Assembly (NCBI RefSeq): GCF_019396345.1
Contig: NZ_JAHKRM010000018.1
Span: forward strand, 62,001-126,000
Source of the DNA: Nonomuraea guangzhouensis
GTDB taxonomy: Bacteria; Actinomycetota; Actinomycetes; Streptosporangiales; Streptosporangiaceae
Direction: 5' to 3'
DNA: 64,000 bases
Shown: in pieces, positions 32,200-42,300 of the stretch
Layout of the letters: each line of letters begins with the position of its first letter
Numbering within the stretch: position 1 is the first letter of the stretch
Position numbers and translations under genes: made by a program
The notes under the pieces: generated by a model
Database searches by the model: none
Told to the model about the DNA's origin: nothing
Seen by the model: the letters and a program-made list of their open reading frames with translations, nothing else

Positions 32200-32496
32200 C
32201 TAGTCTCCCAGAAACCACAGATAGAGATGTGAACCATTCTCCACCTGCATACAGAGCCTTTCGATCTCTACTACTGAATCCTGCCCAATAATCTCCAGGA
32301 CAGATTGATCAGAAATTTCCCGCCGAAGTCTCTCGACCTGTCGAGAATTGAACATTGTATCCGCGTAGGGCAGCAGGCTACCCAAGAACGGAAACTTGTC
32401 TTCATCTATGCGCCGGACGGTTTCCATCCAATCCAGTCCGCAAGATCCGCGCAGCACGATTTCTCCGCTCTCCGTGCGCACCTGAACGTTAATCAT
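32200..32496 (-). CDS. Putative cognate immunity protein of the RHS toxin
   Basis: A 98-aa protein that starts at ATG 32496, preceded by GGTGGTGG, 14 bases after the RHS stop. The pieces LLPYADTMFNSRQVERLRRE and LYLWFLGD at the C-terminus resemble a small protein family that often follows actinomycete polymorphic toxins. The DNA here is about 45-50% GC, far below the genome. It is the natural immunity candidate by position. Confidence 0.7.
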   Translation of the reverse strand: MINVQVRTESGEIVLRGSCGLDWMETVRRIDEDKFPFLGSLLPYADTMFNSRQVERLRREISDQSVLEIIGQDSVVEIERLCMQVENGSHLYLWFLGD

Positions 32497-32510
32497 CGGC
32501 CACCACCTCG

Positions 32511-35500
32511 TCAGTTCGGGTGAACGCCCGTGACTGCACCGTCCCGCACCCATACCGCAACCGAGAACAGATCATTCCCGTCCGCGTCAGAGCCGATCGG
32601 GTAGCGGCTTCTAATGTCGAGGACGTGTCGGTGGGCGGAACCGGTGCCGAGATTCGTATTATCCATCGGCTTCCTCATCGCCAGCTTGGCCCAGTTGCGG
32701 ATATGGTCCGGCGTAACCCAGTCCTCGAATTTTGATTTCTCCTCCCATCTCCAGGAATCCGCGTGATTCGGATCATGCCTCGGGAGGATGTGTTCATCCA
32801 TCACCTTGTCCGAGACGGTCCCAGGCCCGCAGTTGTGAACGAAGACGGGAGTTGTGCCTGCCAGCACATAGTACGTGTGGATGTCGTCGACCGTCAGATT
32901 GTGGACGCGTTGGGTGGCGGTCCACTTCTGAACTGCGGTGATCTGAACATGGGTGCCGGCGCTGGTGCGGAGCCACATGCCCGGCTGCAACTGGTCCGCG
33001 TCCCGCCACTCTCGCTGGTTGTCCAGCCAGAACGGATGGCCTTCGGTCGCGGTGACGTTGCCGGTGCGATCGCCTCGGTCGCCGTCGATGTCCACAGTGA
33101 TCTTGACGAGGTGCTTGACGCCCTCACCGACGATCAGAGCGGTGACCTGTTTCGCTTCGGTTCTGCCGGTGCCCGGATCCGTGGCGAGGACCCGGTCGCC
33201 TACATTGACGCGCTCGATGGGCTTGGCGGGTCCATCTGCCATCAACACCTTCGTGCCGAGGACGAAGCTGTTGCCCACACAGTTTCCTCCGCTTGGCCTT
33301 GCTCTGGCGGCGGCCCTGCGCACCGCGCTCTGCACTCCCTTGCGAGCCGCCTTCGCCGCGGCTTTCTCGGCGAGTTTCACGGCGGCCACCCGCACCGCCC
33401 CGGCGCCGCCGATAAGAACCGGAGCCCATTCGCCGACGAACTTGCCGACCTTGTAGTTCTTGCTGTCCTTGTCGCCCCAGGTCGGGATGTCCTTGTAAAG
33501 GGGGCTGTTGGCCTGGGCGTCGTCTGCCGCCGCGACGCATCCGGTCGGGATCCCCGGCGGGCAGGACATTTTCACGATGCCGTAGTAGACATCGGCGAGG
33601 AAGTTCTTGGCGGTGCCCAGCGTGCCGTTGACGAGGCCGCTCGCCGCGCCTCCGGTGAAGTTGCGTACATGGCACAAGAAGCGGCATTTCTTGGCGGGAG
33701 GCGAACCGCTTGGGCTGCTGTGGCCTCTTCCTGGAGTTGAGTCCGGGCATCCCTTGTTGGCGTAGTAGCAGTCCGGATGGCCGCGGAGCGGTCCGTCGAG
33801 GCCGTCGGGGTCGCTCTGGGTGACGGGGGTCTGGTTGGCGTAGGAGTAACCGTCCCAGCTCTGCGGGTAGTCGAGGTTGAACAGCGGGTCGACGGAGATG
33901 AAGCGGCCGATGTCCGCGTCGTACTCGCGGGCGCCCAGGTGGGTGAGGGACGTGCTGGAGTCGATGGTGCCGCCGACGAAGCCCCTCTCCCCCGGCCAGG
34001 TGCCTATCGCGGTGCCTCGTGGCTGGCCGAAGGGGGTGTAGCGCCGCTTGGTGAGCGCGCCGGTCGTCGCGTGGATCGCCACCTCACCGGTGCCCTGGTG
34101 GTCGGGCGACAGGAAGGTGACCCCCGCACTGGTGCGCATGGCGACCGTGTCGCCGTCGTGGCTGTAGTAGCGGGTGGCCTGGGTGGCCGTGGCACCCTTG
34201 TTGAGACGGACCTCCAGGCCGGACAGGTACAACGTCGTGCCGGTCGGGTCCCGGCGGATCAGCCGGTCACCGCTGGAGTCGTAGCCGAAGCTGGTCTCCG
34301 CGCCGGCCGAGTCGGTGACCTTGGCGAGGTGGCCTTCGACGTCCCAGGTGAGGGCCTGGTCGCTGGAGCCGGTGGTGCGCCGGGTGGTGTTGCCGGTGGC
34401 GTCGTAGGCGTAGCTCTCGGTGTGCGCGCCCGCCCCGGTCTGGGTGACGGTGGCGAGCTGGTGACCCTTGTACGAGGCGCCGACTCCGTCGCCCCCCGCA
34501 TAGGCGTAGGTGCGCGTGGAGGCCACCTGGTTGGACGTGGCGTACTGCGTCTCGGTGGCTCGATTGCCCGAGGCGTCGAAGGCGTACGCGGTCCGGTACG
34601 GCGCGGGACCGCCGAGGGTCGCCGAGGCGGGGTCGGCCGCGCAGCCGTCCGTGGCCTGCGTCCAGGCGTCGGTGAGCCTTCTGAGGTAGTCGTAGCGGAA
34701 GCACTGGTTGTCGGTGCCGTCGCGGGACACGTCGGTGATCTGGGTGACGTTGCCCGCGTCGTCGTAGCCGTAGGTGGCGCTCCGGTCGACCCCTGGCATG
34801 CCGGCGTGGACGGTGGTGCTGGTCTTCAGCCGCTGGGTGCCGAACTCGTAACCGTAGCTCTGGTCGACCTGCTTACCGCCGTTGGACAGCCGCCTGCCCA
34901 GCACCTTGCCGGTCTTACTGTAGTCGGTCCCGATCACGTACGTGGACAGGTTGCTGGTCAGCTTGACCGCGCGGCCGAGGTCGTCGTACGTCGTGGCGAT
35001 CACTTCGGCCGGGAGGCCGCCGACGGCCGGGCTGCTGACCGACCGCGCACTCCCGTCGAGGTTGTAGACCGTGTTGAACTGGTAGCCGGCGGCGGGAGCG
35101 AGCGCGGACTCGGCGGCCGGGAGGCCGGACAGGGTCACCGTCGTGCGGGTCGGCCGGTTCTGGTTGTCGTAGAAGTTGACCGCCTCGGTGTAGACGGCGC
35201 CGTTCTCGTAACGGACGGTGCTCGCCGGCTGACCCTTGCGGACCGTGTCGTACGTCCACTCGGCGAGCTTGACGCCCGGGCTGCCGCTGGTCGTGTCGTA
35301 GCGGGCGGTCTGACGGCCGATCACGTCGTAGGTGGTGCTGATCTTCTTGCCGCGCGCGTCCTCGGTCTGGACGAGCTGGTCGAGGTCGTCGTAGGTGAAC
35401 GTGGAGACGCCCTTGTCGGGATCGGCCTGCCGGACCTTCCTGCCGCGCAGGTCGTACTCGTAGGTCCAGGTGTGACCGCCGAACCCCTTGATCGACGCCA

Positions 35501-38500
35501 GTTCTCCCCTGGTGGTGTAGGTGGAGAAGGTCGAGTCGTATCCGCCGGGCCTGTGCCGGCGGACCTCGATCTGCCTGCCCTGCGCGTCGACGAGGGTGGT
35601 GGTGGGGGTGCCGCCGTTGGGCGGGGTGACGGTCGTCCGATCTCCGCCGTAGGCGTAGGTGGTCCGCCATTTCTCGCCCGCGTCGCTGTTGCCGGCCAGC
35701 AGTCGTTCGGTGAGGACGCGGCCGAGCCCGTCGTAGGTGTAGGCGGTCTGGGTCTCGACCTGGCCCGGGGTGTCCACGCCGAACAGCGACACGCCGGGGG
35801 CGCCGTCGGCGTAGTACGCGGCGTATGTCCGGTCCACACTGCCCTGGGCGTTGTAGAAGGTGTCGCTGATCAGGCGGCCGCCGTCCGGGCCTGGCTGCTG
35901 GGTCTGGCGGGACCGCAGCCAGCCGTCTATCAGCTCGTACGCGATGTCCTGGCCGCCGTCGTTGTTCAGTTCCCTGGTGGAGACCGTGGTGATCTCGCCG
36001 GAGACGATCTGGTAACCGAACTGCTTGTCGGGGAGTTGGCCGGTGTCGCGGCCCGGCGCCCACACCCTGCTCACCCGGCCGAGGGCGTCGTAGGCGAAGA
36101 CCGTCGTCCTGTCGCCCTCGTCGGTGGACCTGAGGGCGCTGCCCCAGGCGGGATCGAGCTCGGTGGTCGTGGTCATCGCCGAGCCGGTGTCCCCGCTCTT
36201 GACCGGCGGGCCCGTGACCGCCGTCTTGGTGGTCAGGCCACTGGTCTCGGTGTAGGCGGTGGTCGTGGTGCGCTCCGCGGGGGTGGCCGCGGTGTTGTCG
36301 ACCACGGTCATGGTCTTGGGCCTGCCGTAGGCGTCGTAGGTGCTCCTGCTGCCGGGCACGTACCGGACGGCGCCGCTGGTGGTGCCGGTGGCCGCGACCT
36401 TGTCGGTCGCCGTGACCAGTCCCCTGGTCGGCGCGGCTCCGAGGGCCCCGCCGTCGTAGTAGGTGCGGACGTCGGAGATGAGCTGCTTGGTGAAGTCGAC
36501 GGTCTTGCCGCATGACGCCGCCACCGTCCGCACCTGCGCGGGCAGGGCGACCAGCCAGTCGGCGGTGTTCCGCGCCGCCATGGTGATGGTCGTGCAGCGG
36601 TTGTCGGCGTCGACGGTGACGTCGCCGAAGTCGTCGACCTCGGTGGGCGCGCCGGTCGTGGTGTCGAAGGCGTTGGTGGTGGTCTTGGTCTCCCGCCAGC
36701 TCCCGTCGTCGAGCGCGGTCATGTTCCGGGTGGTCTTGGTGCCGGTCAGGTTGGCGGTGACCGTCCCCCAGGACCGGGTACGGGAGGCCGTCTGGAGGTG
36801 CCAGGGTGAGGCGACGCTCTTGGACACCGCCTTGCCATCGGCCTTGTCATACGTGACCGTCCTGACCTCGAGCCCTTGCAGGGACTCGTGGTCGGGATAG
36901 GTGCCGCCCTCACCGTCGGAGACCTCGGCGTCCTTCTTGCCGCCGGAGGTGTTCAGGCGGTCGCCGTCCATGCCCTGGAAGTACCAGTGGTCGACCTGGC
37001 CGGGCGCGTCGCTGTTCGCCGCGCTGATCACCCGGACCTTGTCGTAGCCCCGCCACTGCGACCACGTCTTGTACTTCTCCGATGTGATCCCATCGTCGTC
37101 GTCGTAGTGCCAGGCGGGGTGGCCGATGCCGTAGTCGTACTTGGTGACCATGTCGGGCGAGCCGCCGGTCAGGTCGGTCTGGACGGTCTCGGTCACCACG
37201 TACTTGTGGAACCAGTCGAGCGTGGGGTTGTCGTCCTCGCCGCTGGTCTTCATCCAGTACGTCGGGAAGCACCTGCGGTGGTTGGTCTGCGGGGTCGGCA
37301 GGTCGCCCGTCGTGCAGTCGGCTCCGGAGTAGTTGACGTCCAGCACACCGCCGAACTCGTTGTACACCGTGCCGATCCGGTTCTTCACGAACGGGCCGAG
37401 GTCATCGCCGAGCTTGTCCACCCGGTTCGGCTTCTGGGTGTAGACGAACGACACGGGCGGCAGCACGACCGGGTCCTGGCCGGCCAGCCCGGTGTGGACG
37501 ATGGACGTCAGCAGCAGCTGGCGGTCGACGTCCGCCATCCCCCACGCGTGGCTCAGCTCCCAGGTGTCCACCGGGCGGTAGTCGACGCCGTTCTCCTTGA
37601 GGATCTCGGTCTTGATCAGGCTGAGCCGCTTGCGGGACCAGAACGTCGGCGACATCGTGCCGTGCTCCTCCTTGCACTCCTGGCCGGCGTCGCAGTGCAG
37701 GTCCCAGGGCACGTCCTCCCAGTACTCGGGATGGTCCTTGATCTTGTCCTCGGCGCAGTCGGCGTCCTCCGAGCGCAGGCATCGCTCGGAGACCTCGAAG
37801 CTGACCCGCGCGGGGGCCTTGCCCGGGAACAGGTTGTCGGCACGCAGGCCGTAGTCGACGTGGTCGAGGTAGCCGCCGCGTACGTACGACGTCTCGTCCT
37901 CGGCCTTCAGGTCGCGGCCGTAGTGGTTGCGCTCCTGCTTGTAGAAGTAGGTGACGGCGTTGCCGTCCCGGTCGACGACCTTGTCGAGGTTCCACCGCCA
38001 CGCCTGCTGGCACCAGGAGTCGCTGAACTCGGCCTTGTGGCACAGCTCGCCGTCGTCGTCGCCGAACACGGGCACCGTCCAGGCCGACTGGGTCTGCGGG
38101 TTCTCCAGGGCCAGGGTGTTCAGCCCGAAGAAGTACTGGGTGCCGTCGGCGGTGGTGACCTTCCAGTACTCCCCGTCGTTGTCACCGTTGGCGTTGGAGT
38201 CGCCGGTCAGCTTCTCGACGCGGGTGCCGTCGTCGTTCTTCATCCGCCACGTGCCGCCTCCGGCGGGGATCAGCTCGCCGCCCTTGCCGTTCAGCGTCAT
38301 CGTGGCGTTGTCGTAACCCCAGCACAGGTCGCCTGGATAGGTGTTCCAGGTGGAGTTCTTCGGCACGCCGTCGTCCTTGCAGGACTTGAAGCGGCGCTCG
38401 ATGTAGCCGGGCCACAGATCGAACCCGTCGCCCGCCCAGGACGGCTGGGAGTTGGTGTTGGAGGTTCGGCCGTCGATGGACGAGGAGGAGTACGACAGGC

Positions 38501-39359
38501 TGAGGCCCGGCGTCAGCCCGCCGGGCACCGGCGGCACCCGCAGGGCGTACGACCAGGTGAAATCCCCCGACTGAGTGCCGACGCCCCACGTGGCCGACGC
38601 TGACAGCGGAGTCGCCTTGTAATCGCCCTTGTCACCGGCCGGTTCCGACGCGGCCGCCAGCACCGTCGCCGCGCCGTCCGCCGACGTCGTCACCTCCGCG
38701 CTCACGCTCTGGTGCTCGGTGTCGTTGGCCGAGGCGACCGGTGCCGCCGTACGGCAGCCGGCGACGTCCGGGGTGGTGAGCGCGCACGCGGGCAGCCGTA
38801 CCAGCCGCAGGCGGGAACCATAGGAGGCGCCGTACGCGCGGGCGAACCCGGAGTAGTCCAGCCGTACGGCCATCTTCCCGGGGACCGGCGCGGCACCGGC
38901 CTGCTCAACGGAGAACAGCACCCCGTCGACACCGGCGCGCCGCCCTGCCGCACGGTCCAGCATCCGCACTCGCACCTTGCCCGGGACAGCGGGCGAGGTG
39001 GCGGCGCCGACCCAGACCGGAAGCGCGCCCGCCTTCGTGGCCGCGGTCGCGGCGGCCGACCCACGCAGGCCGGGCGCGGCGGCAGGCAGGGAGACCTCGG
39101 CGACGCCCGCCTTCGGCCACGTCACGGTGGCGGAGGGCGCCGGGTGGGCCACGGCCGCGTCCACCCGGCGCGGCTTGACCTTCACCTCGTGCCCGGCCAC
39201 CGTCTTGTCGGGATCCGCCGGCTTGCCCAGCAGCCGTCCGGCCTCCGCCGCCACCGGCGGGGCCCCGATCGGCGCCGACGCCAGCAGCCCCGCACACAGG
39301 ACGAGCGCCGTCACCATCGCCCACAGCCGTAAGGCGGTCAGGCCTTTGCCGCTACGCAC
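32511..39359 (-). CDS. RHS-repeat polymorphic toxin with Hint domain and C-terminal toxin
   Basis: A 2282-aa exported protein. The GTG at 39359 has GGAGG 5 bases upstream and begins a signal peptide (core MVTALVLCAGLLASA). Then come the SpvB/TcaC-like start (about 262-330, GLTPGLSLSYSSSSIDG) and dozens of YD repeats. The RHS core ends REYDADIGRFISVDPL and SDPDGLDG (about 1820-1860). A Hint domain follows (about 2030-2176), opening NSFVLGTKVLMADG and closing TPVFVHNC, with Ser in place of the usual first Cys. The last 106 residues are the toxin tip: DEHILPRHDP, KSKF, DIRSRYPIG, then a strand before the terminal VHPN. This pattern suggests a BECR-type ribonuclease but is unproven. The gene follows the LamG gene by 14 bases. 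Confidence 0.88.
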   Translation of the reverse strand: MRSGKGLTALRLWAMVTALVLCAGLLASAPIGAPPVAAEAGRLLGKPADPDKTVAGHEVKVKPRRVDAAVAHPAPSATVTWPKAGVAEVSLPAAAPGLRGSAAATAATKAGALPVWVGAATSPAVPGKVRVRMLDRAAGRRAGVDGVLFSVEQAGAAPVPGKMAVRLDYSGFARAYGASYGSRLRLVRLPACALTTPDVAGCRTAAPVASANDTEHQSVSAEVTTSADGAATVLAAASEPAGDKGDYKATPLSASATWGVGTQSGDFTWSYALRVPPVPGGLTPGLSLSYSSSSIDGRTSNTNSQPSWAGDGFDLWPGYIERRFKSCKDDGVPKNSTWNTYPGDLCWGYDNATMTLNGKGGELIPAGGGTWRMKNDDGTRVEKLTGDSNANGDNDGEYWKVTTADGTQYFFGLNTLALENPQTQSAWTVPVFGDDDGELCHKAEFSDSWCQQAWRWNLDKVVDRDGNAVTYFYKQERNHYGRDLKAEDETSYVRGGYLDHVDYGLRADNLFPGKAPARVSFEVSERCLRSEDADCAEDKIKDHPEYWEDVPWDLHCDAGQECKEEHGTMSPTFWSRKRLSLIKTEILKENGVDYRPVDTWELSHAWGMADVDRQLLLTSIVHTGLAGQDPVVLPPVSFVYTQKPNRVDKLGDDLGPFVKNRIGTVYNEFGGVLDVNYSGADCTTGDLPTPQTNHRRCFPTYWMKTSGEDDNPTLDWFHKYVVTETVQTDLTGGSPDMVTKYDYGIGHPAWHYDDDDGITSEKYKTWSQWRGYDKVRVISAANSDAPGQVDHWYFQGMDGDRLNTSGGKKDAEVSDGEGGTYPDHESLQGLEVRTVTYDKADGKAVSKSVASPWHLQTASRTRSWGTVTANLTGTKTTRNMTALDDGSWRETKTTTNAFDTTTGAPTEVDDFGDVTVDADNRCTTITMAARNTADWLVALPAQVRTVAASCGKTVDFTKQLISDVRTYYDGGALGAAPTRGLVTATDKVAATGTTSGAVRYVPGSRSTYDAYGRPKTMTVVDNTAATPAERTTTTAYTETSGLTTKTAVTGPPVKSGDTGSAMTTTTELDPAWGSALRSTDEGDRTTVFAYDALGRVSRVWAPGRDTGQLPDKQFGYQIVSGEITTVSTRELNNDGGQDIAYELIDGWLRSRQTQQPGPDGGRLISDTFYNAQGSVDRTYAAYYADGAPGVSLFGVDTPGQVETQTAYTYDGLGRVLTERLLAGNSDAGEKWRTTYAYGGDRTTVTPPNGGTPTTTLVDAQGRQIEVRRHRPGGYDSTFSTYTTRGELASIKGFGGHTWTYEYDLRGRKVRQADPDKGVSTFTYDDLDQLVQTEDARGKKISTTYDVIGRQTARYDTTSGSPGVKLAEWTYDTVRKGQPASTVRYENGAVYTEAVNFYDNQNRPTRTTVTLSGLPAAESALAPAAGYQFNTVYNLDGSARSVSSPAVGGLPAEVIATTYDDLGRAVKLTSNLSTYVIGTDYSKTGKVLGRRLSNGGKQVDQSYGYEFGTQRLKTSTTVHAGMPGVDRSATYGYDDAGNVTQITDVSRDGTDNQCFRYDYLRRLTDAWTQATDGCAADPASATLGGPAPYRTAYAFDASGNRATETQYATSNQVASTRTYAYAGGDGVGASYKGHQLATVTQTGAGAHTESYAYDATGNTTRRTTGSSDQALTWDVEGHLAKVTDSAGAETSFGYDSSGDRLIRRDPTGTTLYLSGLEVRLNKGATATQATRYYSHDGDTVAMRTSAGVTFLSPDHQGTGEVAIHATTGALTKRRYTPFGQPRGTAIGTWPGERGFVGGTIDSSTSLTHLGAREYDADIGRFISVDPLFNLDYPQSWDGYSYANQTPVTQSDPDGLDGPLRGHPDCYYANKGCPDSTPGRGHSSPSGSPPAKKCRFLCHVRNFTGGAASGLVNGTLGTAKNFLADVYYGIVKMSCPPGIPTGCVAAADDAQANSPLYKDIPTWGDKDSKNYKVGKFVGEWAPVLIGGAGAVRVAAVKLAEKAAAKAARKGVQSAVRRAAARARPSGGNCVGNSFVLGTKVLMADGPAKPIERVNVGDRVLATDPGTGRTEAKQVTALIVGEGVKHLVKITVDIDGDRGDRTGNVTATEGHPFWLDNQREWRDADQLQPGMWLRTSAGTHVQITAVQKWTATQRVHNLTVDDIHTYYVLAGTTPVFVHNCGPGTVSDKVMDEHILPRHDPNHADSWRWEEKSKFEDWVTPDHIRNWAKLAMRKPMDNTNLGTGSAHRHVLDIRSRYPIGSDADGNDLFSVAVWVRDGAVTGVHPN

Positions 39360-39373
39360 AACATCCTCCACGG

Positions 39374-42300
39374 CTAGAGCTCGTCGATCTCGGTCGGGTT
39401 GGCCAGGTAGGCGACCTCTTCCTCGGTGGCCGCGCCGCGCAGCACCCAGACGTCGTCCAGCTGGCCGCGCCAGTTCTGGCCTGCCGGGTAGGCGCCCCCT
39501 GCCTTGGCCCGGCCGAGTTGCAGGGAGGTGATGGGGGCGAACACCCGGGTGTTCTCGCGGTAGGACACCGTCGGCGCCTCGGCGGCGTCCTCCCGCACGC
39601 CGTTGACGTACAGCGTGATCCGGCTGTTGAAGCCGTCGTAGACGACGGCCAGGTGATCCCAGTCGCCGAAGCCGCCCTGGTGGAAGCTGGAGTGCTCCAC
39701 CGTCGCGGTGGTGGCGCCCGTCCCGTCCACGCTGGGTATGTCCAGCACGTAGCGGCCCTTGGCGGCGTCGTAGCGCACCGCCACGGCGCTGTTGGTGGCG
39801 CCGGCCAGGCCGAGCACGGTCATGGACCTGGTGGGAACGCCCGCCGTCTCCACCCACGCCGACACCGTGAAGCTCTCGGCGCTGTCCGCCACCGCTCCGT
39901 CGGCCGTGGCGTAGTCCCCGTCGCCGCCGGGAAGGTCGAGCGCCCCGGCCACCTGGCCGTCCGGCGGAGTCACGACACCGGTGGTGATCTTCGCGGCGCC
40001 GGCCAGCGTGACCAGGTGCTTGACGGCAACCGGCGCGGAGTCGGGGCTGGTCGCCGGGCTACCCGAAGCGGTGTTGAGCCGCCAGCGGCCGATGATGTCG
40101 GACTTGACGGTGAACAGGTCCTGCGCCTCCTCGACCGAGACCACCCGGTCGTAGATCCGCACGTCGTCGATCGCGCCCGTGACATAGTCGACCGCCGCGC
40201 CGTTCCACTTGGACCGGCCGATCTGCAGCCCGCCTCCGGCCTGCCACACCGGCGGAAGCTCGTTGGACCCGCTCTCGACGCCGTTGACGTAGATCCGGAG
40301 TTTCCCGGCCACGACGTCCTGGATTCCGACCAGGTGGGTCCACTGGCCGAGCACGGCGGTGTTGGCCGAGTACGCGGTGAGGGTCGTCGGAGCCGTGACG
40401 TCGCCCGCCGTCCGCATGAACGCCCACTTCTTGTTGGCGGCCCGGTACTTGAGGTAGAAGCCGCTCTGGTCGGCGCCGTCCTGGCTGACGATCGTCATGT
40501 CCGTGGCGGCGGTCGTCGGCAGCTTCACCCAGGCCGCGATCGCGAAGTTCCCGGTCGTGTTCAGCACCGGGCCCGTGGTGGAGGCGTACGCGCCGGGGCC
40601 ATTGAGCTGCATGGCCGTCCCTGCCTGCCCAGGAACCCCGAGCGTCGCCCCGCCCCGTACGGTGGCCGAGAAGGGGCCGCCGCCCTCGCCGTAGACTCGC
40701 TCGCTGCCCACCGGCTCCTCCAGCCGCCAGTGCGCGGTCAGCTTCCGCCCCTCGGGGGTGGAGCCGGCGGCCAGGCTCGCCGCGTCGTCGTCGGACAGCG
40801 CCTCGGCGAACACCTTGACCTCGTCGACGTCGCCCGGCCAGTTGTTCGCGTAGCCGCCGTCGTACCGGCTGCGCCCGATCTGGAAGGCTCCCCTGGCGTC
40901 GAGTACGGAGGCGACCGGGGTCTCGGCCGCCTTGGTGCCGTTGACGTACAGCCGGAGCATCTTGGCGGGCGCGTCGTACACGCCGGTCAGCTGGGTCCAG
41001 GCGTTCAGCTCCGGCGGCGCGGGCGCGATCGCCCCCGTCCAGGGGGCGCTGGCGCCCTTCACGTCGTTCGCCGGGGTCTTGAACACCCATGAACTCGGGG
41101 CGGGATTCACGCCGAGCTGGAAACCGCTCTGGACGGACGCGTCCTGCGCCAGGACGTTGTAGAAGGCGTCGTTCTTGCGCAGCCGGACCCATGCCGAGAC
41201 GGTGAAGCTCTGAGCGGTGTCGAGGACGGCGAGGTCGGTTGCGGCGTAGCCACCGGCGTAACCGTCGAGGCCGAGGCCGTTGCCGGCTTTGCCCTCCGTG
41301 CCCAGGGTGGCACCGGCGCCGGACCGGGCCGCGATCCCCGGGTTCTCACCGGTGAGCGTGGCGGAGCCGGCGGGCTCGTCAAGCTTCCAGCGCGCCTTCT
41401 CCGGGGCGCCCTCGCTCACCCAGAACCGGTAGTCGCCGACCGAGAAGTTCCCCGCGGCGTCCCACACGGTGACGTACAGGGTGTTGACACCAGCGTGCGT
41501 CGGGACCACCCGGACCGTCTGCGGGTTGGCGGCGCGGCTGACCGCCGCGGCGGGGGCGGGGGTGGTGTTGAGCGCGTAGGCGAACTTCGTCACCTCAGGG
41601 TCGAAGGTGATCGCGAACGAGCCGTAGCGGCCGACGCCGTCGCGGGCGCTCACGTCGGGGTCGTCGGGGTTCAGCTCCGGGTATTCGGGTGAGCCGACCA
41701 CCGGAGTGCGGGGGGCCGTGGGGTCGTAGCGCAGGTAGCAGCTGGTGGCGTTGCCCCCCGAGCTCCACGGGCTCCACGCCGCGCCGTCGTAGGCGCGTAC
41801 CTGGTAGTTGAAGTCGGCGTTCACCGGGATCAGACCCGAAGGGACCTGCACCGAGAACGACGAACGACGCGAGCCCTTGGCCGACTGCTTCTTGGGGCTG
41901 GTGGTGCGCCACTGGTGCTCGGTGCCGCCGGCGTCCTTCCACGACACCAGGAACTCGGCGTTGAGCTTCTCGCCCTCGGCGCCGCTGTTGTCGGGGTCGG
42001 TGAGGTTGTCGGCGTACAGCATCGGCAGCCGGTTCACCGGCGTGGTGTGACCGTAGGCCGGGCAGGGGCCGCCGGGGCTGGAGTGCAGCTGCTTCATCTG
42101 CGGCTGCGGCGGGGTGGAGTTGTAGTGCACGCGGAGAATCGCGTTTCCCTCGAACCGCTTCCAGCCGTACTCGTCGTCCTCGTGCCCGGCCCGCAGGCCG
42201 AACGTCGTGCTCGACCAGCCCTTCTTGGCGGCCTCCTTGACGGCCGACGCCACGTCGAAGACCACATCGCCCGCCGGGCAGCTGCTCGAATGGCCCTTGG

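Noticed and set aside
33150..33300. Full intein in the RHS gene
   Set aside because: The Hint block lacks an endonuclease and a splicing C-extein context; it precedes a toxin tip, as in RHS release domains.
33777..36515. 912-codon plus-strand open frame over the RHS gene
   Set aside because: Antisense shadow; YD repeats and the RHS core read in the minus frame.
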